Shown: in pieces, positions 18,612-26,724 of the stretch | Numbering within the stretch: the stretch's first letter is position 1 | Layout of the letters: every line of letters begins with the position of its first letter | Assembly: GCF_049933045.1 (NCBI RefSeq) | Contig: NZ_CP187926.1 | Location: 4,216,001 to 4,280,000 of the forward strand | Source of the DNA: Pseudocolwellia sp049933045 | GTDB taxonomy: Bacteria > Pseudomonadota > Gammaproteobacteria > Enterobacterales > Alteromonadaceae | Length of the DNA stretch: 64,000 nt | Reading direction: 5' to 3' | Notes under the pieces: model-generated | The model's input: only the letters and a program-made list of their open reading frames with translations | Databases searched by the model: none | What the model was told of the DNA's origin: nothing | Made by a program: the position numbers and the translations under genes

Positions 18612-18742
18612 GTGTAAACTACTCACTAAGTCATCTCTATTTGAGTTAAGCTATTTTTTATAAAGTATTCTTAAATACTTTTTATAGTTCTAGATTTGAT
18701 TATAGAGTGAGTATTTACACGTTATCACAACTCGTAATAACG
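18612..18742 (+). other. Structured intergenic stretch (terminator hairpin inside a larger foldback)
   Basis: An outer imperfect stem (18612-18627 with 18706-18720, about 15 bp with one bulge) encloses AAAGTATT/AATACTTT (18662-18681) followed by TTTATA, which looks like the terminator of the Cys-rich gene. CGTTAT/ATAACG (18720-18742) adds another stem before the DUF3016 gene. Could be a terminator plus a 5' leader structure. Confidence 0.4.
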
Positions 18743-18788
18743 TTACTGTAAAGTTACCTGAATACCAACAGACCCTAGCGGAGGCAAC

Positions 18789-19286
18789 ATGAGAATATTA
18801 AGAGCATCTTTAATACCATTATTTCTACTTACTACCGTGGGAAGTGCAGTAGCGGGTGAGTCTGAAGTCACTTGGACAGACCCTGATAAATATACTGATG
18901 TACGTTCGGGTAATGAAAACAGAAAACACTTTAAAGAAAGAATATTTAAAAGCTTTGAAAAGCACTTTGCCAAATTAAGTCAAAAGCTGCCTGAAGGGAA
19001 AACACTTAAAATTAATGTAACTAATGTCGATTTAGCTGGCGACGTACGATTTTCTAGCATGCAACAAATTCGTATTGTTAAAGATATATATATTCCACGT
19101 TTAGAATTCAGTTACGAATTAGTCAATGCTGATAAAAGCTTAGCGGCTTCAGGTGAAGTGGATTTAAAAGATATGGGTTTTATGACTTCATCCTCGGCAT
19201 ATAAATCAAGCAGTGATCTTTATTATGAAAAACGTATGATAAATAAATGGTTTAAGAATAACTTCATACCAGACAAGATAGACTAA
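18789..19286 (+). CDS. DUF3016-family secreted protein
   Basis: 165 residues with a cleavable signal peptide (cleavage near AVA-GE). The mature part has EVTWTDPDKYTDVRSG near its start and VDLAGDVRF in the middle, the conserved features of DUF3016, a family found in marine gammaproteobacteria with unknown function. Predicted periplasmic or lipid-facing soluble domain of alpha/beta type. GGAGG eight bases before the ATG is a strong ribosome site. It appears to be transcribed alone. Confidence 0.75.
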   Translation: MRILRASLIPLFLLTTVGSAVAGESEVTWTDPDKYTDVRSGNENRKHFKERIFKSFEKHFAKLSQKLPEGKTLKINVTNVDLAGDVRFSSMQQIRIVKDIYIPRLEFSYELVNADKSLAASGEVDLKDMGFMTSSSAYKSSSDLYYEKRMINKWFKNNFIPDKID

Positions 19287-19562
19287 AGCGTTAAGTCTAT
19301 TTTTATACCACTTTTTGAGGTGTAAAAATGTGAAGAGTCACCTTATTACAAATTACGTTTATCTTTTTGACGATATTTTTCTTACTGAATATGTTATTTC
19401 AATGTGAAAAATATTGTTAAGCTATTAATATTAATAAAGAACCTGTCACTATTCCTACCAAAACACCTTAATCGAGCGTTTTAAAGCTTATTCCATAATA
19501 AAGAAACCACTGAAAAATTCTGTTACGATTGTCTTAACTAATAGATTTTAGATTTCGTAAAA

Positions 19563-22500
19563 ATGCATAAAATTCTTCTCGGAATTATTCTTATCTGCAG
19601 CATAGTAACGCCTGCTTTTTCTTCGGATAAAGTCGTGTTACAGCTTAAGTGGGAGCATGAATTCCAATTTGCAGGGTATTATGCGGCATTGTGGCAAGGC
19701 TATTATAAAGATGCTGGTATAGAGCTAGAGATAAAGCCTTTAAGTCGACCTGATGGATCATTTGTTTCTGCGGTGGGTGAAATACAAAACGGTAATGCTG
19801 ATTTTGCTATAGGTGGAGTGAATATTCTAACAGCAAAAGATTATGGTTTAGATGTAGTGGTTTTATCTTCTATATTTCAACGAAGCCAATATGCTGCATA
19901 TTCACTTTCTGATACACCAATAGAGAACCTTTCACAATTATCTAAATTACGTATTGGAGCTACATCTGTTAGTTCAGGTCGCGCCGAAATTGAAGCGTTA
20001 TTCATGGCTCATGGCTATGACCTTAATAAAATTGAGTTTGTCACTACTTCAGATCCAATTGATGCTTTACTTAATAATGAAGCTGATGCTGTATTTAGCT
20101 ATGACGTATATGTAGCTTATAAAGCAAAAAAAATAGGAATAACACTTAATAAACTAGATCCAATAGATTTTGGTGCGAATTTCTACGGTGATACTTTATT
20201 TACATCCTTACAATTAACCCAAAGAGATCCTGAACTTGTAGCTAATTTTATTTCTGCGTCTAAAAAGGGGTGGAAATATGCTTTAAACCACAAAAAAGAA
20301 ATCGTTAATAGAATCGTTAATGACTTACCTCGCTATATTTACAAATACGAAGATCTTTATGACTACAATATGGGCTATGCAGAGATCGTTGATTCGTTAA
20401 TAAACTATCCGGAACAATCTATTGGTGAAGTAAACCCAAACCGTTGGATTGCAATGAATGACAGCTTAAGAAAATTGGGTATAGTGAATTCACATTTAGT
20501 TGAAGAGGAATTCTTTTTTGACTCATTCAATCAAAGAACTAATTTATCTTTTAGTTTTATCTTATTCTTCATCTTAATTCTTCTTTTTATCGGCATGTAT
20601 ATTTCATGGAATAAGCGCAGCATTCTATTAGCTATAATATGCATTCTGTTGTTTTCATATGTTATTGATTTAAAAATTGTGAACATACTCAATAATGAAC
20701 ATGAACAACAGAAAAAACTTAATTTATACCGACAGTTAACGTCTGTTAGTGCAAAGCTTGATAGAGACTTACAAAAAAACCTATCTATGTTGAGTGGTTT
20801 TTCTGCTTATATCTCTGCTGAACCTAATTTAGATTACGATGATTTCCGCCATTATGCACAAGAAATCTTTAAAAAAGAGCCTATGCTTATCAACTTTTCT
20901 GCAGCAAAAGATTTAGTGGTTAACTATATTTATCCACTAAAGGGTAATGAAAGTGCGCTAGGATTAGATTATCGTGAAAATCTTGTTCAAAAAGATATGG
21001 TAATGCAAGTCGTTAATACCGGACAATTATTGGTTGCTGGGCCTATTCAATTGGTGCAAGGCGGTAATGCTTTTATTGGAAGAGCACCTATCTATACTGG
21101 TAATGGGGTCGAGCGTAAATTGTGGGGCATTATTTCTGCGCCACTAAATTCGGATATGTTATATCAACGTACTGGTATTCTCGCTACGACTAAGTATTTT
21201 AATTTAGCGATACGCAGCATTGATATTGAAGGTAAAAAAGGTGCAGTGTTCTTTGGTGAAGATGCTACCTTTGATGATCCTGATAATATTCAAGTAGCAA
21301 TTAATGTTGGCGCTGGTACATGGCAGCTGGCTGCAACACCTCATAAAATCAATAGTAATACCGAAATTAATATTATCATTTTTAGAATGATTTTAATTCT
21401 GTCAACGTTGATTATATGTGTTTTTGCTGTGATTCGTATTAGGCAACAAAATGAGCAACTTAAACTTCAAGCAACTATTTTAACCAATCAAGAACTTCTA
21501 GAAAATGTAGGACAAGTTGCAAAAATTGGCGGATGGAAATTAGATAAAAATTTAAAATTTATTGATTGGTCTAAACAGTCATCACGTTTATTGGGTAAAC
21601 CGTTATATTTTCGTCCATCTGCTTTAGATGACGTCTCTGACTTATTTGATGCTTCTTCATTTAATGAACTCAAAAACAACATAGTACAAGCTTTTCTTAC
21701 CCATAAACACTTTGAGCTTGATTTAGAGTTAGTGTCTGATAAAGAAGTTAAAGACTGGCTTAGAGTTATTATGAATATCTCTGATAAAGGGCAAGAGGAT
21801 TTAATTACTGGCACTATGCAAGATGTAACAGATAAAGTGCTGAGTGGAAAAATCATAGAGCATCAAGCCACCTACGATGCCTTAACTAATTTACCTAATC
21901 GAGTTTTATTCAATGATCGTTTAGAAAACGCGATGGAAATAGCAGCCAGAAAAAATAATAAAGTAGCTGTGCTTTTTATCGATTTAGATAGATTTAAAGA
22001 TATTAATGATAATCACGGTCATCAAGTGGGCGACAAATTATTAGTTTCTGCTGCAAACAGAGTTAAACATAGTGTACGTGATTACGACACTGTATCGCGA
22101 TTGAGTGGTGATGAGTTTGGGGTTATTATTTCAGACATTCATAAATTATCAGATGCTATACACATCAGCGATAAAATACATGAGGCTATGCAGAAGAGTT
22201 ACGATATTGATGACAAGTTTTTATATTGTAGTGCAAGTATTGGTATTGCTATTTACCCTGAAGATGGTGTTGATGCGGCTTCATTAATTCAAAAAGCTGA
22301 CCAAGCTATGTATGAAGTTAAAGGTAGTGGAAGAAATGGCTGCCAATTTTATACAAAAGAAATGCAAGTTAGATCGGAATATCGCCATAATCAACTTAAC
22401 GATCTTATTGCAGTTGTTGATGCCAATAAAATTACACCTTACTTTCAACCTATTATTGATTTAAACACGAATATTGTTTGTAAGAGTGAATCATTAGCAC

Positions 22501-23138
22501 GATGGCAAAAAGATGATGGAACATTTGTGCCTCCAGTAGAATTTATTGAATTGGCAGAAGAGTCAGGGTTAATTAATAAGATAGATTTAGCTATGTTGCA
22601 AAATTCGGCGCAACAGCTTATTTCAATTAACCAAAATGGTCATAATATTGGACTAGCAATTAATATTTCGCCTCGTATTTTCCATACCAAAGATAAAGCA
22701 CTAGAAAGTTGGATGGTGTGTATTAAAGACCTAAGCCAAGAGTTAAATATCACGATTGAAATAACAGAAAGATTATTAACAAGCGACTCTGAAAAAGCCT
22801 TGGATGTTTTGAAAAAATTGAAAGAATATGGAGTCAAAATTGCGATAGACGATTTTGGTACGGGTTACTCGTCATTGAGCTATTTGATAAAATTCCCTGT
22901 AGATATTATCAAGATAGATCGAAGTTTTGTTGATGCTATAGGTAAAGACGCTTCAGTAGAAACATTAATTGAAACTATTTTATTAATGGCTAAAAAGTTG
23001 AGCTTGCGTGTTGTTGCTGAAGGCATAGAAACTCAAGAACAGCTAGATTTTTTAAAGGCACTTGAGTGTGATTATGGGCAAGGATATTTCTTAGGACGTC
23101 CAATGCCTGCAAATGATTTTTCCACTTTTGTTAAATAG
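19563..23138 (+). CDS. NMT1/THI5-like periplasmic sensor with CHASE, PAS-like, GGDEF and EAL domains
   Basis: 1191 residues. Order: signal peptide; NMT1/THI5-like binding-protein domain (about 22-310; LKWEHEFQFAGYYAALWQGY is its hallmark); two membrane helices (about 325-375); CHASE sensor (about 385-560); a helix (about 605-625); PAS-like domain (about 645-755); GGDEF (about 760-925); EAL (about 935-1191). The diguanylate cyclase motif is SGDEF (848-852). The phosphodiesterase motif reads ESL (976-978), but NISP, DDFGTGYSS, KID and AEGIET are kept. It should therefore turn a periplasmic small-molecule signal, perhaps a pyrimidine-like ligand, into c-di-GMP change; net direction is unclear. 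Confidence 0.9.
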   Translation: MHKILLGIILICSIVTPAFSSDKVVLQLKWEHEFQFAGYYAALWQGYYKDAGIELEIKPLSRPDGSFVSAVGEIQNGNADFAIGGVNILTAKDYGLDVVVLSSIFQRSQYAAYSLSDTPIENLSQLSKLRIGATSVSSGRAEIEALFMAHGYDLNKIEFVTTSDPIDALLNNEADAVFSYDVYVAYKAKKIGITLNKLDPIDFGANFYGDTLFTSLQLTQRDPELVANFISASKKGWKYALNHKKEIVNRIVNDLPRYIYKYEDLYDYNMGYAEIVDSLINYPEQSIGEVNPNRWIAMNDSLRKLGIVNSHLVEEEFFFDSFNQRTNLSFSFILFFILILLFIGMYISWNKRSILLAIICILLFSYVIDLKIVNILNNEHEQQKKLNLYRQLTSVSAKLDRDLQKNLSMLSGFSAYISAEPNLDYDDFRHYAQEIFKKEPMLINFSAAKDLVVNYIYPLKGNESALGLDYRENLVQKDMVMQVVNTGQLLVAGPIQLVQGGNAFIGRAPIYTGNGVERKLWGIISAPLNSDMLYQRTGILATTKYFNLAIRSIDIEGKKGAVFFGEDATFDDPDNIQVAINVGAGTWQLAATPHKINSNTEINIIIFRMILILSTLIICVFAVIRIRQQNEQLKLQATILTNQELLENVGQVAKIGGWKLDKNLKFIDWSKQSSRLLGKPLYFRPSALDDVSDLFDASSFNELKNNIVQAFLTHKHFELDLELVSDKEVKDWLRVIMNISDKGQEDLITGTMQDVTDKVLSGKIIEHQATYDALTNLPNRVLFNDRLENAMEIAARKNNKVAVLFIDLDRFKDINDNHGHQVGDKLLVSAANRVKHSVRDYDTVSRLSGDEFGVIISDIHKLSDAIHISDKIHEAMQKSYDIDDKFLYCSASIGIAIYPEDGVDAASLIQKADQAMYEVKGSGRNGCQFYTKEMQVRSEYRHNQLNDLIAVVDANKITPYFQPIIDLNTNIVCKSESLARWQKDDGTFVPPVEFIELAEESGLINKIDLAMLQNSAQQLISINQNGHNIGLAINISPRIFHTKDKALESWMVCIKDLSQELNITIEITERLLTSDSEKALDVLKKLKEYGVKIAIDDFGTGYSSLSYLIKFPVDIIKIDRSFVDAIGKDASVETLIETILLMAKKLSLRVVAEGIETQEQLDFLKALECDYGQGYFLGRPMPANDFSTFVK

Positions 23139-23202
23139 GCTTAATAACACGGTAACGATTGGAGACTAGTGCGATAATCTAATATGAGTCTTTAGTAAAC
23201 AG

Positions 23203-23240
23203 ACTTCATTTCATAAGCGCTTATTGTTATGAAATGAAGT
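23203..23240. terminator. Hairpin between GGDEF/EAL gene and 100-residue gene
   Basis: ACTTCATTTCATAA and TTATGAAATGAAGT form a perfect 14-bp stem with a 10-base loop between two converging genes. It has no strong T-run, but the location fits a shared transcription end. Confidence 0.65.
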
Positions 23241-23253
23241 TAGACAGTAAAGC

Positions 23254-23556
23254 TTATTTATAACTCTGTTCAAAGTTACCTAATACGATAAACAACTGCT
23301 CAATCTTTTTTACAATGTTAACCAGTAACTTCTGATCTTGGTTTTTTTGCCATAAAATAAATTCATCAGCAACTTCTTCAACATACGGTTGAAAAGTATT
23401 GGCTGTACAATCAAAGCCTGCTTCTTTTGTAAATACTGCTTCAAAGCCTGCTTGCTTCTTTTCTCTTAAATCCGCTAGCGTCGCATCAGAGGCTAATGAC
23501 TTTTTTAAAACTAATGAAATGTTATCGAGTAATTGTTGATTTACAGTGCTGGTCAT
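23254..23556 (-). CDS. Uncharacterised 100-residue protein upstream-adjacent to EF-P modification gene
   Basis: Not recognised. Mostly alpha-helical, with no signal peptide or membrane helix, two aromatic-containing segments (FDCTANTFQPYVEE and EFILWQ) and a single Cys near 49. It lies 43 bases downstream of epmB on the same strand, so it is probably co-transcribed with it; this alone hints at a translation-related role, which is inference. Confidence 0.65.
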   Translation of the reverse strand: MTSTVNQQLLDNISLVLKKSLASDATLADLREKKQAGFEAVFTKEAGFDCTANTFQPYVEEVADEFILWQKNQDQKLLVNIVKKIEQLFIVLGNFEQSYK

Positions 23557-23599
23557 GAATTTAAGCTCTTTGTTTTTTGATAGATATATATTATGCGTA

Positions 23600-24616
23600 T
23601 TATGTCAAATTAATAGGGGTTTTGTTAGCTTCACCCGCAATTTCTCTTACTAATTTAGGCATTAAAAATCCAGGCAGAATAGCCATGGTTTCATTCACTA
23701 TATTAATGGCTGTTTGTTCTTCCACTTCAAAATGCGCAACCCCTTGAGCTTTATCAAACATATGAAGGTAATAAGGTTGAATACCGCTATCAAATAGCTT
23801 TTCACTAAGTGCTGATAATATTTGCGCATCGTCATTAATGCCTTTAAGTAAAACACTTTGATTAAATAATGGAATACGAGCTGATATGAGAGGTGCAAGT
23901 GCATCATCGAGTTCAGTATTGATCTCATTTGGATGATTAATATGCAGTACTATTGTTGCTTTTAAACGACTACTTTTTAAAACGTTAACCAATGCTAGCG
24001 TGACACGTTGAGGAATAACAACAGGTAACCGAGTGTGAATTCGAAGACGTTTTATGTGGCTGATATTTTCAATTTGTTCGACTAACCAACGTAAATGTTC
24101 GTCATTTGCCATTAAAGGATCGCCGCCACTAAAAATAACTTCGTTGATTTCTGTATGCTCAGCAATATAAGTTAAGGCTTCTTGCCAATCCGCTTTACTT
24201 GGGCTGTTGTCTTGATAAGGAAAATGTCGTCTAAAGCAGTATCTACAATTAATCGCACAGCCCGCTTTTACAATCATAAGCACGCGGTGTTTGTATTTAT
24301 GTAATAAACCTTTGGCAACGGTATCGTGCTCTTCTAACGGATCTGTTGAAAAGCCATCAGTCACTAAAAATTCATTATTTAACGGCATGACTTGTTTTAA
24401 TAAAGGATCGTTTATGTCGCCTTTTATCATTTTATCAATAAAAGGTCGGGGCACTCTTACAGGAAATAACTGTCTTGCTTTGAAGTGTTGTAAGTACTTA
24501 TTTGCATCAATTGAGACTAATTCGAGTAACTCTTTCGGGTCGGTTACAACATTTGCCAATTCTTTTTGCCAAGAAATGTGCATTTTATTGGCTATTTGGG
24601 TTATTATTTGCGGCAT
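23600..24616 (-). CDS. epmB: EF-P beta-lysylation protein EpmB (lysine 2,3-aminomutase-like)
   Basis: 338-residue radical SAM enzyme. C120xxxC124xxC127 (in AGCAINCRYCFRR) binds the 4Fe-4S cluster; GGDP and the C-terminal PLP lysine region follow. EpmB isomerises L-alpha-lysine to (R)-beta-lysine, which EpmA attaches to elongation factor P. Its target gene efp lies only 36 bases away, divergently, which strongly supports the role. EpmA is not in this window. Confidence 0.95.
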   Translation of the reverse strand: MPQIITQIANKMHISWQKELANVVTDPKELLELVSIDANKYLQHFKARQLFPVRVPRPFIDKMIKGDINDPLLKQVMPLNNEFLVTDGFSTDPLEEHDTVAKGLLHKYKHRVLMIVKAGCAINCRYCFRRHFPYQDNSPSKADWQEALTYIAEHTEINEVIFSGGDPLMANDEHLRWLVEQIENISHIKRLRIHTRLPVVIPQRVTLALVNVLKSSRLKATIVLHINHPNEINTELDDALAPLISARIPLFNQSVLLKGINDDAQILSALSEKLFDSGIQPYYLHMFDKAQGVAHFEVEEQTAINIVNETMAILPGFLMPKLVREIAGEANKTPINLT

Positions 24617-24652
24617 TAAAAATCTCAGTATTTATATAAGAGCACAATTATC

Positions 24653-25222
24653 ATGGCTAATTTCAGTACAAACCAATTCAAAGCAGGTTTAAAAATCATG
24701 CTTGACGGTGAACCTTGTAACATTCTTGAAAACGAAAACGTTAAGCCTGGTAAAGGGCAAGCGTTCAATCGTGTAAAAATCCGTAAGCTTATTTCAGGAA
24801 AAGTTCTTGAAAAAACCTTTAAGTCTGGCGATTCAGTTGAAGGCGCAGACGTTATGGAAATAGAACTAGCTTACTTGTATGCTGACGGCGAATTCTGGCA
24901 TTTTATGAATAATGAAACGTTTGAGCAAGTTGCTGCAGACGATAAAGCTGTAGCTGATGCAACAAAATGGTTAGTTGAAAGCGATGTTTGTACTATTACG
25001 CTATGGAATAACTCGCCTATTTCAGTAACACCACCTAACTTTGTAGAAATCGAAATCACAGAAACTGACCCCGGTTTGAAAGGTGATACTGCAGGAACAG
25101 GCGGCAAACCAGCAACATTATCTACTGGTGCAGTAATACGTGTACCTTTATTTGTGCAAATTGGCGAAGTTGTTAAAGTTGATACAAGAACTGGCGACTA
25201 CGTTTCAAGAGCGTCTAAATAA
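24653..25222 (+). CDS. efp: Elongation factor P
   Basis: 189 residues with the three beta-barrel domains of EF-P. The modified loop reads VKPGKGQAF with Lys34 as the site of beta-lysylation, matching E. coli. EF-P relieves ribosome stalling at polyproline stretches. The gene is divergent from epmB (36 bases between start codons), so the promoters must be compact or overlap coding sequence; TATATAA-like bases near 24633 may be the -10 box. A clear terminator follows. Confidence 0.97.
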   Translation: MANFSTNQFKAGLKIMLDGEPCNILENENVKPGKGQAFNRVKIRKLISGKVLEKTFKSGDSVEGADVMEIELAYLYADGEFWHFMNNETFEQVAADDKAVADATKWLVESDVCTITLWNNSPISVTPPNFVEIEITETDPGLKGDTAGTGGKPATLSTGAVIRVPLFVQIGEVVKVDTRTGDYVSRASK

Positions 25223-25240
25223 AACTTTTATTACGCTCTT

Positions 25241-25267
25241 AAAAAGCTCACTTTTGTGAGCTTTTTT
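25241..25267 (+). terminator. Intrinsic terminator of efp
   Basis: AAAAAGCTCAC, TTTT loop, GTGAGCTTTTT: an 11-bp perfect stem with a T-run. Confidence 0.9.
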
Positions 25268-25312
25268 TATGTCTGCTTTTCTCTATCGTTATTTCTCTTC
25301 TATTCTTAACTT

Positions 25313-25578
25313 ATACCAAGTGGATTAATTTATTGAGCAACTTAGAGCTACATTAGCAAGCTTAGAACAAGCAAAATTGATTAAACATAGTTATTCTATA
25401 TTTTTTTAATTTTGTGATGTTATCAGTTTGCTAATGAGCTCCCAAAGGGCCAGAATTTAAAGGCTCATATGCCGCGTTATTGATTTTGACAAGGGAATAA
25501 CCATTCTCTTCAATCAATGCCTTGCCTCTAAGCCTTTAAATTCTCGCTAAGTGAGCAATAAATTAATCCGTTTGGTAT
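25313..25578. repeat. Foldback element with nested stems (MITE-like or structured RNA)
   Basis: 266 bases closed by an outer inverted repeat: ATACCAA/TTGGTAT and GGATTAATTTATT/AATAAATTAATCC (25313-25334 with 25557-25578). Inside are two separate arms. The left has CATTAGCAA (25351-25359)/TTGCTAATG (25428-25436) plus AGCT/AGCT; the right has GAATTTAAAGGCT (25453-25465)/AGCCTTTAAATTC (25531-25543). Together they give a three-way-junction fold. It carries no open frame. The outer repeat ends next to the stop codon of the GlxA-like gene. Similar to small non-coding mobile repeats of Alteromonadales; a second copy is not present in the window. Confidence 0.75.
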
Positions 25579-25580
25579 TA

Positions 25581-26588
25581 CTATTGCTGACTAAATAACT
25601 TCTTTCTCACCATAGCTCGATATGCGCTTGGCGTTATTTTTAATGTTTGTTTAAACAAACGCGTTAAATTGGCTTGGTCTTGATAACCTATTTGAAAAGC
25701 CACTTCCTGAATAGATAAGTTACTCGACGACAATAATTCTTGTGCAGCTTCTAACCTCATTTTTTTCCAATATTCTAAAGGTGTATTACCTGTAGCGACT
25801 TTAAATCGACGTGCGAATGTTCTTTGACTAATGCTGAAGTCGTTGGCTAATTGGTTAATCGATAGCGTTGAAGATAAATTAGTACGCATCCAGAACTGAA
25901 TTTGCGTTATAAGCTCATCAGGATGACGATCTACAGCACCTTCTAAGTAACGTTGCTCTTCATAAGGCTTTCTTATTTCATGTGAGAAATTACGCTCTAC
26001 GTGTTGCGCTGCTTCTTCACCATAAGTTTGATGAATAATATGCACAACAATATCAGCCAAAGCATTCAAACTTGCTGCACAGTACATGCGTTCAGATTGT
26101 GTGATAAAAAAATCGGGCTTTAGTTTTACTCGAGGGTAAGCGCGTTTAAATTGCTCTACATAATGCCAATGAGTTGTCGCAGGGTGATTATCAAGCACGC
26201 CTGATTCGGCAATAAAACATACACCTGTTCCGCCACCAATTAATGTAGCTCCATCTAGCCAGCTTTTTTTCAGCCAAGAGATCATTTTTGGATATTTTTT
26301 TAACAAAGGTCTTGGGTTGCGCCATAAGCTAGGTATAAATATAAAGTCAGGTTTACTCGCAAGTCCAATAGAAAAGTCAGGCTGTAATTTAATTAATGCA
26401 CGCGTAACGACAGGCGATAAATTTTCTCCAACCATTTCTATTGAAAGTTGCTTCGCGGCTTTATTTTTTCGTAAAGCAAAAGCTTCACCCGCACGTAACA
26501 TTTCAACGGGTAAGCTAACGCTGGTTGATAGCATATGATCGTAAAGCATTAAGGCAACTTTAACTTTTTTAGACTTTCTAGGAGACAT
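25581..26588 (-). CDS. GlxA-type AraC-family transcriptional regulator
   Basis: 335 residues. The N-terminal half is a DJ-1/PfpI-like (class I glutamine amidotransferase-like) domain (about 10-190), with GGGTGVCFIAESG in place of the nucleophile elbow. The C-terminal half is an AraC/XylS double helix-turn-helix (about 225-325) with FQIGYQDQANLTRLFKQ. The fused ligand domain is the usual GlxA design. It is divergent from fabY, so it may act on that gene, but many GlxA proteins do not control their neighbour. Confidence 0.88.
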   Translation of the reverse strand: MSPRKSKKVKVALMLYDHMLSTSVSLPVEMLRAGEAFALRKNKAAKQLSIEMVGENLSPVVTRALIKLQPDFSIGLASKPDFIFIPSLWRNPRPLLKKYPKMISWLKKSWLDGATLIGGGTGVCFIAESGVLDNHPATTHWHYVEQFKRAYPRVKLKPDFFITQSERMYCAASLNALADIVVHIIHQTYGEEAAQHVERNFSHEIRKPYEEQRYLEGAVDRHPDELITQIQFWMRTNLSSTLSINQLANDFSISQRTFARRFKVATGNTPLEYWKKMRLEAAQELLSSSNLSIQEVAFQIGYQDQANLTRLFKQTLKITPSAYRAMVRKKLFSQQ

Positions 26589-26724
26589 AAGTAAAAAATA
26601 CCCAAGGTTAAATTTTATATGGCTATTATTGCATTATTTTTGACTTTATTTGTATGTTTGTTGTTTTCGTTTAACTATAGAATGCGGTTAATTAATTTTT
26701 TAGATCATTATTTTAAGGTTTTTT

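Noticed and set aside
24291..24692. 133-codon frame on the plus strand over epmB
   Set aside because: It lies antisense to epmB and runs over the efp start; composition matches a shadow of real coding sequence, and no ribosome site is seen.
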